Positions 27,336-37,400 are shown, counted from the first letter of the stretch. The stretch: DNA of 64,000 nt from Marinobacter sp. LQ44 (GCF_001447155.2 NZ_CP014754.1:3968001-4032000); one strand, 5' to 3'. Notes: generated from the letters alone by a model not told the origin. Translations and numbers: made by a program.

Positions 27336-27863
27336 ATGAACGCATCCAAGTTGATTGTTGCAGCCGCTGCCATGTCAATGTCCGCAGCGACCCTCGCCGC
27401 CGGTGCTCATGGCGGTGGCCATGGTGCCAGCAGCGGCGAACCGGGTAAAGCCTCGGAAGCCTCTCGCACTATTACAGTGGAAATGTACGACAACTACTAC
27501 GAACCCGAAGAAATCAGTGTGAAGCCTGGTGAAACCGTTCGCTTCGTGGTGGAGAACAAAGGAAACCTCGTGCATGAGTTCAATGTTGGCACTCCCGACA
27601 TGCATGAAGCTCATCAAGAGGAAATGATGATGATGGTTGAGCATGGCGTGATCCAGGGCGGCAAGCTCAACCAGGACATGATGAACATGGATATGGGCAA
27701 TGGCAAAACCATGAAGCATGACGACCCGAACAGCGTGTTGCTGGAGCCCGGCCAAAGCAAAGAAGTGATTTGGAAGTTTTCTGATAAAGGCAATATCGAA
27801 TTCGCCTGCAACGTGCCAGGCCACTACCAGGCCGGCATGTACGGTGACGTTAACTTTGAGTAA
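27336..27863 (+). CDS. Periplasmic cupredoxin (CopI-like copper-resistance protein)
   Basis: A 175-residue protein with a signal peptide ending near TLAAG. The mature N-terminus is His/Gly-rich (AHGGGHGASS). A plastocyanin-like fold follows, with the type-1 copper ligands in HEFNVG and CNVPGHYQAGM (Cys, His, Met). A Met/His-rich insert (MHEAHQEEMMMM; MMNMDMGNGKTMKHD) sits between them. It probably binds or oxidises periplasmic copper. It heads the operon with copA and copB, 100 bp downstream of the TTCAG box. Confidence 0.88.
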   Translation: MNASKLIVAAAAMSMSAATLAAGAHGGGHGASSGEPGKASEASRTITVEMYDNYYEPEEISVKPGETVRFVVENKGNLVHEFNVGTPDMHEAHQEEMMMMVEHGVIQGGKLNQDMMNMDMGNGKTMKHDDPNSVLLEPGQSKEVIWKFSDKGNIEFACNVPGHYQAGMYGDVNFE

Positions 27864-27950
27864 ACATGCGTACTGAAAACCCGCGAATGCACGGGTTGGG
27901 ACTGTTTTCCAGCCCTGCTTCAACGAAGTGCAGTTTGGAGTAAGAAAAAG

Positions 27951-29684
27951 ATGAAAACACGCCTACTGACAGGACTTTTAAGCCTGCTGATGCCAGCCAT
28001 GGTTATGGCCGGTGAGTACGACCTGACGGTCGACCGGGTAAAAATTGATACTGGCGATTTCGTGAAAGAAGGCATTGGATACAATGGCGCATCTCCGGGA
28101 CCGGTGATGCGCTTCAAAGAAGGCGAAAACGTAAAGATCAACGTGACCAATAACCTGGACGAGATGACGTCCATTCACTGGCACGGCCTGATCCTTCCTT
28201 TTGATCAGGACGGTGTGCCTGGTATCAGCTTTCCAGGCATCAAGCCGGGTGAAACCTTTACCTATGAATTTCCTATCCAGCAGGCAGGCACCTACTGGTT
28301 CCACAGCCACTCTGGTTTTCAGGAGCCGGACGGCGCCTATGGTGCCATTGTCATCGAGCCCGAGGGCCGTGAGCCATTCCGCTACGATCGTGAATACGTG
28401 GTGCAGCTGACTGACAAGCACCCCCATTCCGGTGACCGCATCATGCGCAACCTGAAAATGATGCCGGATTACTACAATCGCGAGCAGCAAACCGTTGGCG
28501 AGTTTTTCTCGGACGTGTCAAAAAATGGCCTGATGAACACCGTCAGTGACCGTATGGCCTGGGGTGGCATGCGGATGATGAAAGCGGACGTTGAGGATAT
28601 CCATGGCTTTACGGGCCTGATCAACGGCAAAGGCCCGGACCAGAACTGGACGGGACTCTTTGAGCCGGGCGAACGCATTCGGCTGCGATTCATCAACTCT
28701 TCTGCGATGACCTACTTCGACATCCGGATTCCTGGTCTGGACATGACGGTTGTCCAGGCTGATGGCAACAACGTTCAGCCGGTCAATGTGGACGAATTCC
28801 GGATTGGTGTGGCGGAAACCTACGATGTGATCGTTCGCCCGAGAGACAAGCAGGCCTACACCATTTTTGCTGAATCCATGGGGCGGTCCGGCTATGCCAG
28901 GGCAACGTTGGCCCCCGAAGAGGGTATGGAAGCGGCCGTGCCGCAACTGCGCGAACCGGCGCGCCTGACCATGGCTGACATGAGCGGTATGGCCGGCATG
29001 GACCATGGCAGCATGTCTGGCATGGATCATGGGAACATGGATATGAACAGCTCGGAAGGTATGTCCGGAATGGATCACTCCAACATGGAAGATATGGATC
29101 ATTCTGACATGTCCGGCATGGATCATGGTTCCATGGTGATGGGAAAAGAAGGCCCAAGCGATCCCTTTTATGCCAAGGGAAGTGGCCTTGTGCCCACAGC
29201 GGCCAATGGCGGCAAGTTCCTCTCTTACGCTGACTTGAAGGCTCAGGATCCGCTGTACGAAGACCGGGAACCGACCCGGGAAATAGAGCTTCGCCTGACC
29301 GGTAATATGGAGCGTTACATCTGGAGCATTAATGGCGTCAAGTATGAAGACGCCGATCCGATTCGTCTCAAATACGGTGAGCGGGTCCGTTTCAAGTTTG
29401 TGAATGAAACCATGATGACACACCCCATGCACCTGCACGGCATGTGGTCGATTCTGGACGTTGGCGCCGGCCAGTGGAACCCGATCAAACATACAATCAA
29501 CGTGAACCCGGGCACCACGGTTTACATGGAAACCGAGGTCGACGCGCCCGGCCAGTGGGCGTTCCACTGTCACCTGTCCTATCACGCGGCCGCTGGTATG
29601 TTCCTCAAGGTAATTATTGAAGGTGGGCCAGATTCAACGCAGGCCAAAACAGACGTGATTGCTGAAGATGGAGGTGAGGCATGA
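27951..29684 (+). CDS. copA: Copper-resistance multicopper oxidase
   Basis: A 577-residue periplasmic oxidase of the PcoA/CopA type that detoxifies Cu(I). A Sec-type signal peptide (MKTRLLTGLLSLLMPAMVMA) replaces the usual Tat signal. Copper ligands are visible in IHWHGLILP (about 67), YWFHSHSGFQ (about 113), THPMHLHGM (about 485) and FHCHLSYHAAAGMFL (about 540). A Met-rich region of about 50 residues (repeated GMDHGSM/GMDHSNM units, about 345-400) probably binds extra copper. copB starts inside its last codons (ATGA overlap). Confidence 0.92.
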   Translation: MKTRLLTGLLSLLMPAMVMAGEYDLTVDRVKIDTGDFVKEGIGYNGASPGPVMRFKEGENVKINVTNNLDEMTSIHWHGLILPFDQDGVPGISFPGIKPGETFTYEFPIQQAGTYWFHSHSGFQEPDGAYGAIVIEPEGREPFRYDREYVVQLTDKHPHSGDRIMRNLKMMPDYYNREQQTVGEFFSDVSKNGLMNTVSDRMAWGGMRMMKADVEDIHGFTGLINGKGPDQNWTGLFEPGERIRLRFINSSAMTYFDIRIPGLDMTVVQADGNNVQPVNVDEFRIGVAETYDVIVRPRDKQAYTIFAESMGRSGYARATLAPEEGMEAAVPQLREPARLTMADMSGMAGMDHGSMSGMDHGNMDMNSSEGMSGMDHSNMEDMDHSDMSGMDHGSMVMGKEGPSDPFYAKGSGLVPTAANGGKFLSYADLKAQDPLYEDREPTREIELRLTGNMERYIWSINGVKYEDADPIRLKYGERVRFKFVNETMMTHPMHLHGMWSILDVGAGQWNPIKHTINVNPGTTVYMETEVDAPGQWAFHCHLSYHAAAGMFLKVIIEGGPDSTQAKTDVIAEDGGEA

Positions 29685-30430
29685 GTTGTATTCGATCACT
29701 TGTCGCCGTCAGTTTTCTTGCCTCTATTGGTGTCTCAACGGCGGTGACAGCTCAGGAAATGATTTCCGACACCACGGCTCGTAAACAGCCGCTCACAACC
29801 TGGGGCGTTCAATTCGAGGAATTTGAGTACCGCTACAGCGACGATGACGAGGAGCTGGGCGTCTGGAATGCGGATGCCTTCTACGGCACCGACGAGCTGA
29901 AACTCCGGTGGATTTCAAAAGGTGAGTACAGCCTGGAGGAGCGGGCCTACGAATCACTGGAAAACCAGCTGGTCGGCCAGATCCCCATTTCCAAGTTCTT
30001 CGACGCCAAAGCGGGTGTTCGCTTCGACACCCCCGAGGGACCGGATCGCACTTATGCCGTGTTGGGTGTCGCTGGGCTTGCACCGCAATGGTTTGAGGTT
30101 GACGCCAACCTGTATGTGAGCAATGAAGGTGAGACGTCCGCTGAACTTGACGCAGAGTACGAGCTGCTGCTCACTAACTATTGGATCCTTTCCGCAACGC
30201 TGGATGCGACGGTAGCGTTCAGTGAAGACAGGGAAATTGGCATCGGCAAAGGATTGGTTTCCACCGAAACCGGCCTCCGGCTCCGCTACGACCTGATAGA
30301 CCGTGCGTTCTCACCCTACGTGGGTGTGGTGCACGAGCGTAAGTATGGCGATAGCGCTGACCTGGCCGAGGCGAGCGGCGGCGGCACAGAAGACTGGTTT
30401 GTCGTGATCGGCGCTCGAATCGCCTTCTGA
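29681..30430 (+). CDS. copB: Outer-membrane copper-resistance protein CopB
   Basis: A 249-residue beta-barrel with a signal peptide (to about TAVTAQ). It has the CopB family pattern: TWGVQFEEFEYRYSDD near the start, ELKLRWISKGEY, GVRFDTPEGPDRTYAVLGVAGLAP-type strands, and a final DWFVVIGARIAF strand. The Met-rich N-terminal repeat found in some CopB proteins is absent. It is translationally coupled to copA by a 4-bp overlap. A strong terminator ends the operon at 30442-30473. Confidence 0.9.
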   Translation: MSCIRSLVAVSFLASIGVSTAVTAQEMISDTTARKQPLTTWGVQFEEFEYRYSDDDEELGVWNADAFYGTDELKLRWISKGEYSLEERAYESLENQLVGQIPISKFFDAKAGVRFDTPEGPDRTYAVLGVAGLAPQWFEVDANLYVSNEGETSAELDAEYELLLTNYWILSATLDATVAFSEDREIGIGKGLVSTETGLRLRYDLIDRAFSPYVGVVHERKYGDSADLAEASGGGTEDWFVVIGARIAF

Positions 30431-30441
30431 CGTTGATGCTA

Positions 30442-30473
30442 ACGGGCCATGGGGAAACCCATGGCCCGTTTTC
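30442..30473 (+). terminator. Rho-independent terminator of the copper operon
   Basis: ACGGGCCATGGG-GAAA-CCCATGGCCCGT (30442-30469), a perfect 12-bp stem with a GAAA tetraloop, followed by TTTTC. Confidence 0.9.
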
Positions 30474-30520
30474 GTCTAAGATTTGATTCAACACAAATCT
30501 ACGGGAAGTCTGTGTCTGTT

Positions 30521-30536
30521 TTCAGTCGCAGTTCAG
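30521..30536 (+). promoter_or_regulatory. Metal-island operator (TTCAG-N6-TTCAG) upstream of the ATPase cluster
   Basis: TTCAG at 30521-30525 and 30532-30536, 53 bp before the ATG at 30589 and just after the copB terminator. It marks a new transcription unit. Confidence 0.65.
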
Positions 30537-30588
30537 GTTGAAGTGTTTTGATCCAGAGAGAAGTTATCTGGAAGAGAGGTGTCGCCCC

Positions 30589-30942
30589 ATGACCAAAGCA
30601 CACAAAGCAACCAATCAGGAACAGTTTTTGTTGCGCCGGAAATTGGCCATCGAGGGGATGGGAGAAGGTCAGTGGGAGGATCTCATCCACGATCTTAACC
30701 ACCACCCCTGCGTTGATTTCGCCGAGCGTAAACCGAATGGCACATTGCGGGTGACATATGACGGAACCCACTGGTCTGTCGATGAATTACTGGAACTGGT
30801 CAAGGCCTGCGGTGGCCGATTGAAAACCGGATGGTGGACCCGGCGCAAACTGGCCTGGTACCGGGTTACCGACGACAACGTCCGGGCAAATGCCAAGCAT
30901 GAGCCGTTCTGCTGTTCCAAGATTCCACCCATGAAAAAATAA
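30589..30942 (+). CDS. Small cytoplasmic protein with HMA-like fold but no CxxC
   Basis: A 117-residue protein from ATG 30589 (GAGAGG upstream; the frame also opens at a TTG at 30538, too close to the operator). Residues about 20-75 (MGEGQWEDLIHDLNHHPCVD, then LRVTYDGTHWSVDELLELVKACGG) follow the beta-alpha-beta-beta-alpha pattern of heavy-metal-associated domains. The loop that normally holds GMxCxxC has none; cysteines occur instead at HHPC, KACGG and a C-terminal CCSK. It could be a copper chaperone-like or regulatory protein. It heads the cluster with an APC permease and the Cu+ ATPase. Confidence 0.55.
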   Translation: MTKAHKATNQEQFLLRRKLAIEGMGEGQWEDLIHDLNHHPCVDFAERKPNGTLRVTYDGTHWSVDELLELVKACGGRLKTGWWTRRKLAWYRVTDDNVRANAKHEPFCCSKIPPMKK

Positions 30943-30953
30943 CAGGAGGTTGA

Positions 30954-32306
30954 ATGAACAGGGAGGAAGATCGAACCACTCGCTATCAGGAAGGCAGCCT
31001 CACTCTGCCCGGAACCGTCATGCTGGGTACCGGCGTCATGATTGGCGCCGGTATTTTTGCGTTGACCGGGCAGATGGCCCAGATGACCGGCGTACTTTTC
31101 CCGCTGGCCTTTCTCGCTGCGGCGGTGATTGTGAGCTTCAGCGCCTATTCCTACATCAAGATCTCCAACGCCTACCCGTCGGCCGGGGGCATTGGTATGT
31201 ACTTGCATAAAGCTTACGGAAACCGGCTGCCAACGGCTTTCAACGCCCTGTTGATGTACTTTTCCATGGTGATCGCCCAGAGCTTCCTGGCCCGCACCTT
31301 TGGCTCTTACACCATGCAACTATTCGGCGGGGATGACAGTGGCCGCATGGTGCCCATTCTCGGCGTGGCGCTCATTCTTGCGGCCTTTCTGATCAACCTG
31401 CTGGGCAATCGGATGATTCAAGGGGTGGCTTCCTTTATCGGGATCCTGAAAATCGGCGGCATACTGATTTTCGGTCTGGTCGGGGTCTGGATTGCCGACT
31501 CAATCTCGGTTGATTTTTCGGAGCCCGGTGAAGCCGGAGCGCTGGGCAACTTCCTGGGCGCAACCGCACTGGGGATTCTGGCGTTCAAAGGCTTTACGAC
31601 CATCACCAACAGTGGTTCGGAAGTAATAGACCCAAAGCGAAACGTCGGGCGCGCCATCGTGATTTCCATTGCCGCCTGCGTGGTGATCTACACGCTGGTG
31701 GGCTTCGCGGTCGCCAGCAACCTGTCACTGGCTGAAATTATCGAAACGCAGGATTACTCCCTCGCTGCTGCTGCGCGTCCCGCTCTCGGCGATTACGGTG
31801 TCTGGTTTACTGTCGCTATTGCCATGATGGCCACGGCGGGCGGTATTCTCGCCAGCGTCTTCGCGGTATCCCGCATGCTGGCGATGCTGACGGAGATGAA
31901 GCTCGTACCACATCGGCATTTTGGCATGCCCGGCAGCATCCAGAAACACACACTGGTGTATACCGTTGTCCTGGGGCTGATCCTCACCGCCTTCTTTGAT
32001 CTGTCACGAATTGCCGCGCTGGGTATCGTGTTTTACCTGATTATGGACATTGCCATTCACTGGGGTGTACTGCGCTATCTTCGCAAAGACATCAAGGCCA
32101 ACACCTGGGTGCCAGCAACAGCCATCTTGTTGGATCTTTTGGCGCTGGGCGGCTTCGTCTGGGTAAAGCTTAATACGGACCCGTTCGTCATCAGCGTGGC
32201 AGTCGTGACCATGATCGTGATTGCAGTATCCGAGCAGATTTTCCTTAAAAGATCACCGGAATCGGCGCAAGCGAAACAGGAAGAGAGTCATGCGCATCAT
32301 CATTAA
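30954..32306 (+). CDS. APC-superfamily amino-acid/amine permease
   Basis: A 450-residue inner-membrane transporter with about 12 helices. The TM1 signature GTVMLGTGVMIGAGIFALTGQ (substrate- and ion-binding unwound helix) and the TM6 region LGILAFKGFTTITNSGSEVIDP are typical of APC permeases. The C-terminus is His-rich (ESHAHHH), which is unusual for the family and may reflect its place in a copper cluster. It starts 11 bp after the HMA-like gene with AGGAGG just upstream. The substrate is unknown. Confidence 0.85.
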   Translation: MNREEDRTTRYQEGSLTLPGTVMLGTGVMIGAGIFALTGQMAQMTGVLFPLAFLAAAVIVSFSAYSYIKISNAYPSAGGIGMYLHKAYGNRLPTAFNALLMYFSMVIAQSFLARTFGSYTMQLFGGDDSGRMVPILGVALILAAFLINLLGNRMIQGVASFIGILKIGGILIFGLVGVWIADSISVDFSEPGEAGALGNFLGATALGILAFKGFTTITNSGSEVIDPKRNVGRAIVISIAACVVIYTLVGFAVASNLSLAEIIETQDYSLAAAARPALGDYGVWFTVAIAMMATAGGILASVFAVSRMLAMLTEMKLVPHRHFGMPGSIQKHTLVYTVVLGLILTAFFDLSRIAALGIVFYLIMDIAIHWGVLRYLRKDIKANTWVPATAILLDLLALGGFVWVKLNTDPFVISVAVVTMIVIAVSEQIFLKRSPESAQAKQEESHAHHH

Positions 32307-32333
32307 TCTGAATCAGGAAGAGAGGCTATTGCC

Positions 32334-32561
32334 ATGATGGGAGATAACATGTTCGGGAACACCATGTGGGCAGGCCACTGGCTGTGGATGCTGGTGATTG
32401 CCATTGTGGTCGTCATTCCGGCCTGGCGTATTTGCCAGCGCACGGGGTATCCGGGGTGGATGGGTGTACTGATACTGATCCCTATCGTCAATCTGGTTCT
32501 GCTGTATTTCATTGCATTTGCAGACTGGCCCGCCGATAAAACAGGAGATCAGAATGGCTGA
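32334..32561 (+). CDS. Small two-helix membrane protein
   Basis: 75 residues with two hydrophobic helices ([15 protein letters not shown] and [23 protein letters not shown]) separated by [11 protein letters not shown]. This pattern occurs in many small inner-membrane proteins of unknown role. The N-terminus is Met-rich ([16 protein letters not shown]). Its last codons overlap the start of the P-type ATPase gene by 8 bp, so the two are probably coupled. No function can be assigned. Confidence 0.7.
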   Translation: MMGDNMFGNTMWAGHWLWMLVIAIVVVIPAWRICQRTGYPGWMGVLILIPIVNLVLLYFIAFADWPADKTGDQNG

Positions 32562-34914
32562 GCACCATCACGCCCATGACCACGATCACCACGCCGATAA
32601 AGAACCTGGCGGGCACACCGCCAAGGATCCGGTTTGCGGCATGGCAGTCGATCCGCATACCGCGGAACACCGCAGCCAGCATGGCGGTAAAACCTGGTAC
32701 TTCTGCTCGTCGCGTTGCCAGTCCAAATTCGACGAGGACCCTGAGCAGTACCTCGATTGGGAAAAGAAACAGCAAGAGCCGGTAGCGCCGGGCACTATGT
32801 ATACCTGTCCCATGCACCCCGAGATTCGGCAGCAAGGGCCAGGGGACTGCCCAATCTGCGGCATGGCCCTAGAGCCCGAGCAGGTAAGCCTGGACGACGG
32901 GCCCTCGGAAGAACTCAAAGACATGACCCGCCGATTCTGGATCGGCCTGGTGCTGGCCCTGCCTGTACTGGTACTGGAGATGGGTGGGCACCTCACCGGA
33001 CTCGATCACATTATAGCCCCGCAGATGTCCAACTGGATTCAACTGGTGCTGGCAACGCCTGTGGTGCTCTGGTGCGGTTGGCCCTTCTTCGTCCGGGGTT
33101 GGAAATCCGTGGTTAGCCGTAACTTGAACATGTTTACGCTCATTGCCATTGGTACCGGCGTCGCGCTGATCTACAGCCTGGTGGCGACCCTGGCGCCGCA
33201 GATCTTCCCAGGCGCCTTCCGGCAGGAAGACGGGTCGGTCGCCGTCTACTTCGAGGCGGCTGCTGTCATCGTGGTGCTGGTGCTGCTGGGGCAGGTGCTG
33301 GAATTGCGTGCCAGAGAGAAAACCTCTGGTGCCATCAAGGCCCTGCTGGATCTGGCACCGGCGACGGCCAGAAAACTGGACGACGATGGCAGCGAATCCG
33401 ATGTGTCGCTTGATCAGGTCAAGGTCGGTGACCGCTTGCGGGTACGTCCGGGAGACAAGGTGCCGTTGGACGGCGAGGTGCTTGAAGGCAGCTCCAACGT
33501 GGATGAATCCATGGTGACCGGTGAGCCTTTGGCAGTCAGCAAAAAATCCGGCGACCAGGTGATCGGTGGTAGCATCAACCAGCAGGGCAGTTTCATCATG
33601 CGGGCGGACAAGGTCGGCCGGGACACCATGCTGTCTCAGATCGTGCAGATGGTGGCCAGCGCCCAACGTAGCCGTGCACCGATTCAGGGGCTGGCCGACA
33701 AGGTCGCGGGCTATTTCGTGCCAGCGGTGATAGTGATCGCCATTATCGCCTTTATAGCCTGGTCATTGTTCGGGCCCACGCCGCCTATGGCGTTCGGGCT
33801 GATTGCAGCGGTCAGTGTTCTGATCATTGCCTGCCCTTGCGCACTTGGCTTGGCGACGCCCATGTCCATCATGGTGGGTGTCGGACGCGGTGCTCAAAGT
33901 GGCGTTCTGATTCGCGATGCGGAAGCCTTGGAGCGTATGGAGAAGGTGGACACCGTGGTGGTGGATAAAACCGGCACGCTGACAGAGGGCAAGCCGCAAG
34001 TCACCCGGCTTGTCGCGGCCAACGGGTTCGATGACAGTAGTCTCATGCGTTATGCAGGCGGCCTGGAGAAAGGCAGTGAGCACCCACTGGCTCACGCCAT
34101 ACTCGATAAAGCCAAGGGCATGGACCTGAAGCTTCCGGATGCGGAAGACTTTGACTCTCCGAATGGTAAAGGGGTTACCGGTCGAATAGACGGCAAGCGG
34201 GTGCTACTTGGTAACCGCCTTCTCATGGAGTCGGAAAATGTCGACACCACGCGATTTGACGGCGACGCCGACCAGCTCCGAAAAGATGGTGCTACCGTGA
34301 TTTTTGCTGCTGTCGACGGAAACGTCGCAGGGTTGCTGGCGATTGCCGATCCGGTCAAGGAAACCACCGAAGCCGCTATTTCCGCGCTGCAAAAAGACGG
34401 CATCCGGGTGGTCATGCTGACCGGCGATAACCGCACTTCAGCTGAAGCAGTTGCCCGAAAACTGCATATCGACGAAGTGGAAGCGGAAGTCCTGCCGGAA
34501 GATAAGGGCAAGATCGTCCAGCGCCTGAAAGACGAAGGCTGTGTTGTCGTGATGGCGGGTGACGGCGTAAACGATGCGCCTGCACTGGCAACGGCGGATG
34601 TCGGTGTGGCCATGGGCACCGGGACCGATGTCGCCATCGAAAGCGCCGGCATTACGCTGCTACGCGGCGACCTGATGGGCATTGTCGAGGCGCGCCGTTT
34701 GTCTCTGGCGACCATGCGCAATATCCGTCAGAACCTGTTTTTCGCCTTCGTTTACAACTCCGCCGGTGTTCCGATAGCGGCAGGGGTTTTGTACCCGTTT
34801 TTCGGGATACTGCTGTCGCCCATTTTTGCAGCGGCCGCCATGTCGCTGTCCTCGGTCAGCGTGATCGTGAATGCGCTGCGTTTGAGGGTGGTGAAACTCG
34901 GGTCAAAGCAATGA
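32554..34914 (+). CDS. copA: Cu+-exporting P1B-type ATPase with YHS and heavy-metal-binding N-terminus
   Basis: A 786-residue ATPase from ATG 32554. The N-terminus has a His tract ([13 protein letters not shown]), a YHS domain ([13 protein letters not shown]...[10 protein letters not shown], about 25-70) and a [22 protein letters not shown] metal-binding motif (about 88-108) instead of HMA domains. Membrane Cu site [10 protein letters not shown] (about 425), phosphorylated Asp in DKTGTLTEG (about 471), and [10 protein letters not shown] (about 668) identify P1B-1 pumps. It exports Cu+ from the cytoplasm to the periplasm, where the CopA oxidase and CusCBA act. Confidence 0.93.
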   Translation: MAEHHHAHDHDHHADKEPGGHTAKDPVCGMAVDPHTAEHRSQHGGKTWYFCSSRCQSKFDEDPEQYLDWEKKQQEPVAPGTMYTCPMHPEIRQQGPGDCPICGMALEPEQVSLDDGPSEELKDMTRRFWIGLVLALPVLVLEMGGHLTGLDHIIAPQMSNWIQLVLATPVVLWCGWPFFVRGWKSVVSRNLNMFTLIAIGTGVALIYSLVATLAPQIFPGAFRQEDGSVAVYFEAAAVIVVLVLLGQVLELRAREKTSGAIKALLDLAPATARKLDDDGSESDVSLDQVKVGDRLRVRPGDKVPLDGEVLEGSSNVDESMVTGEPLAVSKKSGDQVIGGSINQQGSFIMRADKVGRDTMLSQIVQMVASAQRSRAPIQGLADKVAGYFVPAVIVIAIIAFIAWSLFGPTPPMAFGLIAAVSVLIIACPCALGLATPMSIMVGVGRGAQSGVLIRDAEALERMEKVDTVVVDKTGTLTEGKPQVTRLVAANGFDDSSLMRYAGGLEKGSEHPLAHAILDKAKGMDLKLPDAEDFDSPNGKGVTGRIDGKRVLLGNRLLMESENVDTTRFDGDADQLRKDGATVIFAAVDGNVAGLLAIADPVKETTEAAISALQKDGIRVVMLTGDNRTSAEAVARKLHIDEVEAEVLPEDKGKIVQRLKDEGCVVVMAGDGVNDAPALATADVGVAMGTGTDVAIESAGITLLRGDLMGIVEARRLSLATMRNIRQNLFFAFVYNSAGVPIAAGVLYPFFGILLSPIFAAAAMSLSSVSVIVNALRLRVVKLGSKQ

Positions 34915-34938
34915 ACTTCTGAATCATTGGAGGTAGCT

Positions 34939-35325
34939 ATGTCATACACGATCGATCAAGTTATCAAAGATGTCGATTTCGAGGACGTGGACAGAAGAGC
35001 GCGTCAGGCCCTCACTGATCACGGGTTCGGTGTGCTGACAGAAATTGATGTCAAAGCCACCATGAAGAAAAAGCTTGACAAGGATATGTTGGCCTATCGG
35101 ATTCTCGGGGCCTGCAATCCTGGCATGGCCTGGGAAGCCATCGGTGTGGAGCCTCGCGTGGGTGCCATGCTGCCTTGCAACGTTATTCTTCGTGAGGTTT
35201 CGGAGGGCATTGAGGTAAGTGCAGTGGATCCATTGGCTTCCATGAGCGCCATCGATAATGACGAGCTCAAGCAGGTTGCCGGGAAGGTCAGGGATATGCT
35301 CTCTGAGGTTGTGGAATCGATCTGA
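34939..35325 (+). CDS. DUF302 protein
   Basis: A 128-residue protein (ATG 34939 with GGAGG just upstream; an in-frame ATG at 34927 overlaps that site). The pattern DVDRRARQALTDHGFGVLTE, RILGACNPGMAWEAI and VGAMLPCNVILRE matches the DUF302 domain, often found beside metal and sulfur genes and of unknown function. The conserved cysteines in GACNP and LPCNV could coordinate metal. It is 24 bp after the Cu+ ATPase and probably the last gene of that operon. Confidence 0.85.
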   Translation: MSYTIDQVIKDVDFEDVDRRARQALTDHGFGVLTEIDVKATMKKKLDKDMLAYRILGACNPGMAWEAIGVEPRVGAMLPCNVILREVSEGIEVSAVDPLASMSAIDNDELKQVAGKVRDMLSEVVESI

Positions 35326-35501
35326 AGCCGGTAGAGGCGTCGATTTGCTGCAGTGCCTGCGGTTTGCAATGGATTAGCGAATTAGCCAGGCGAGCGCATA
35401 GCCCAACTGAACACTGGAAATGCAAATAGGACTCCTCATTTGACGACGGGATACCTATTTGATGTCAGTCATATTATGGAGAAGAAAAAAGGAAAAAAGA
35501 T

Positions 35502-35960
35502 ATGGATATAAAGACTTTTGGACAACTGATCGACTGGACGCGCGATCTGCACTCACATCTGGCGAGCTGTCTGTCCCATTGCGCAACAAAGCACGAGGAA
35601 GAACGGGCCCGTGCGCTTTTGGATTATCTGGCAGCTCATGAATCGGACATAGAGCGGATCGTGAACGAGTTTGAGCACCAAGGGGATAAGAAGGCACTGG
35701 AAACTCGGGTGTACGACTACCTGTCCCATAATCCGATCAAAACTCATCGAACCTGCGACGAGCCTTACGCGAAGCTTGATTTTGATGGTATCTGCCGGGA
35801 AGTGTTCGACTTTCATGATCAGATTATTGATCTCTACAAAACGCTGATTGGAAAAGCCGAAATTCCAGAAGCAAAAGAGCTGTTCGAATCTCTTTTGGCG
35901 ATGGAGGAAAATGAGTCGATGAGACTGGCTCGTCAGGTTGGCCGAATGCAGGATCTATGA
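35502..35960 (+). CDS. Putative ferritin-like helical protein
   Basis: A 152-residue all-helical protein with repeated acidic/His positions spaced along helices (WTRDLHSHLASCLSHCATKHEEERAR; HESDIERIVNEFEHQG; FHDQIIDLYKTLIG; LLAMEENESMRLARQVGRM). The arrangement suggests a four-helix ferritin-like bundle that might bind metal. A purine-rich ribosome-binding region (GGAAAAAAG) precedes the ATG. It has its own 176-bp upstream gap with no island operator that I can find. Only the fold class is suggested. Confidence 0.6.
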   Translation: MDIKTFGQLIDWTRDLHSHLASCLSHCATKHEEERARALLDYLAAHESDIERIVNEFEHQGDKKALETRVYDYLSHNPIKTHRTCDEPYAKLDFDGICREVFDFHDQIIDLYKTLIGKAEIPEAKELFESLLAMEENESMRLARQVGRMQDL

Positions 35961-36020
35961 GATCCGAGCACTTTTGCTGACGGCTTAATCCCTTTGAATG
36001 TTTCCAATTGAGGCTCACCT

Positions 36021-37379
36021 TCACACCTCAAAGACGGGCGCAAAGCCACCTCCCGGCGTTCGAAAGTTGGTGGCCTGGCCCTGGTACACACGGGCAGCGG
36101 CAAGCAGATGTTGCCCGGCATAGGTGTACAAACGGATATCGACCTTTCTGGTGGTGACCGTGCCATCCACTCTCAGGGTGCGTTCTCCGGCGGGAACGAA
36201 GTTCTGCGCGATGTAATCACCCTTCAGGATCTCTTCGAAAACGCGGCGGGTTAGTTTTTCGCCCCGATAGACGCCCTTGCTGCCATGGCCCGCTACCGGT
36301 TTGAAAAACAGTTTACGCCGGTTGCTCCACAACTCCGCCTCATCACTTGCTGAAACCAGCCGGGTCTTCGGTACAGCTCTATCCAGAAATCCTGCCTCGG
36401 TTTCACTCAGGCCCCAGTCGCGCAGGGTTTGGGCATCAGATAGCAGGATCAGGTTCCGTTTGTCGGCCATCAGCGCATGGGCGCGTGGATTGGGCGTGAC
36501 GACCGCCGCGCCGTCGAGGTAGGCGCGCCTCAGCGCCCCAAGAGCCGGGGCCTCCAAGGCAAAATCCACCAGGCGGTTGTACACCATGCCGATAGGCTTG
36601 CCGTGGGCGCTCAGAGCGCCATCAACATACTCAAGCTCCGATGGATCGAGGATCAAGGTCTCAATGCCTCTGGCCTGGAATAACTGCTGGGCCAGTTGGA
36701 ATTCTGGGAACATAAACTGGGATTCAGGGGCATCGTCCACAATGGCCAGGCAACCGGGCGTCGAGTCGCCACCTTGCCGTTGCCACTCCTGCTGGAACAT
36801 GGCAAACACCGCGTCCTCGAACCCATCCAATGCACGGTTGGTGCCAGCGGTCTGCTGGGACGGGTCACAGCATCGGTGTTGAGCCCGGGCCAATACCGTG
36901 TTCAGAAATGCGCCGCCGGCATTGGTGTTGATTTCGATCAGCTGAGGCCCGTTCTCGCCCAGGTGAAAGTCGTAGCCCATGAACGCCCCGATGGGGCCTG
37001 GATCAAAACCGGCGATGTCCGGCGCCCAGGACAGAGCTTTTTCCTTATAGGGCGGAAGCTCGGCTGCGGATTCGATCGCCTGAACAATCCGCTCCATCGT
37101 CGCGATGTCAGCCTGGGGAACAAAAACCGGCGTGTTTGAAAAGAGATGATGGATCTCGGGAGTGGCCGGTGCCCCGTTCCCAGTGTCTGAAAACTGCTTC
37201 TGGAGGCTGTCAGTGAGCGCTTTTCGGTCAAGGGTGATGCAGTAACACTGCCGGTTGAGCTGGTCGGCGTGGGTTTTGGTTGTTCGCTGGTTTTCCTGGG
37301 GCACGTCTTGCATTGGTCGTCCATGGTCATTGTGAATCGTTCCACCTTGATTCTGGTCAAACGAATGCATGTTTCGCAA
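36021..37379 (-). CDS. ATP-grasp family ligase of unknown substrate
   Basis: Up to 452 residues (starts possible at 37379 or at ATG 37313, which follows the less conserved N-terminus). IGAFMGYDFHLGENGPQLIEINTNAGGAFLN (about 135-165) is an ATP-grasp-like Mg/ATP segment. NRRKLFFKPVAGHGSKGVYRG (about 350-370) resembles the lysine/glycine-rich ATP loop, suggesting a permuted ATP-grasp enzyme that ligates an acid to an amine or thiol. It is divergent from the YncE-like gene with a TTCAG box between them. A peptide-like or glutathione-like product in metal defence is possible but unproven. Confidence 0.6.
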   Translation of the reverse strand: MRNMHSFDQNQGGTIHNDHGRPMQDVPQENQRTTKTHADQLNRQCYCITLDRKALTDSLQKQFSDTGNGAPATPEIHHLFSNTPVFVPQADIATMERIVQAIESAAELPPYKEKALSWAPDIAGFDPGPIGAFMGYDFHLGENGPQLIEINTNAGGAFLNTVLARAQHRCCDPSQQTAGTNRALDGFEDAVFAMFQQEWQRQGGDSTPGCLAIVDDAPESQFMFPEFQLAQQLFQARGIETLILDPSELEYVDGALSAHGKPIGMVYNRLVDFALEAPALGALRRAYLDGAAVVTPNPRAHALMADKRNLILLSDAQTLRDWGLSETEAGFLDRAVPKTRLVSASDEAELWSNRRKLFFKPVAGHGSKGVYRGEKLTRRVFEEILKGDYIAQNFVPAGERTLRVDGTVTTRKVDIRLYTYAGQHLLAAARVYQGQATNFRTPGGGFAPVFEV

Positions 37380-37384
37380 CTGTT

Positions 37385-37400
37385 TTCAGGCCTGTTTCAG
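37385..37400 (+). promoter_or_regulatory. Metal-island operator (TTCAG-N6-TTCAG) between ATP-grasp and beta-propeller genes
   Basis: TTCAG at 37385-37389 and 37396-37400, facing the gene at 37502 (102 bp before its ATG) and lying just upstream of the divergent ATP-grasp gene. Confidence 0.6.
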
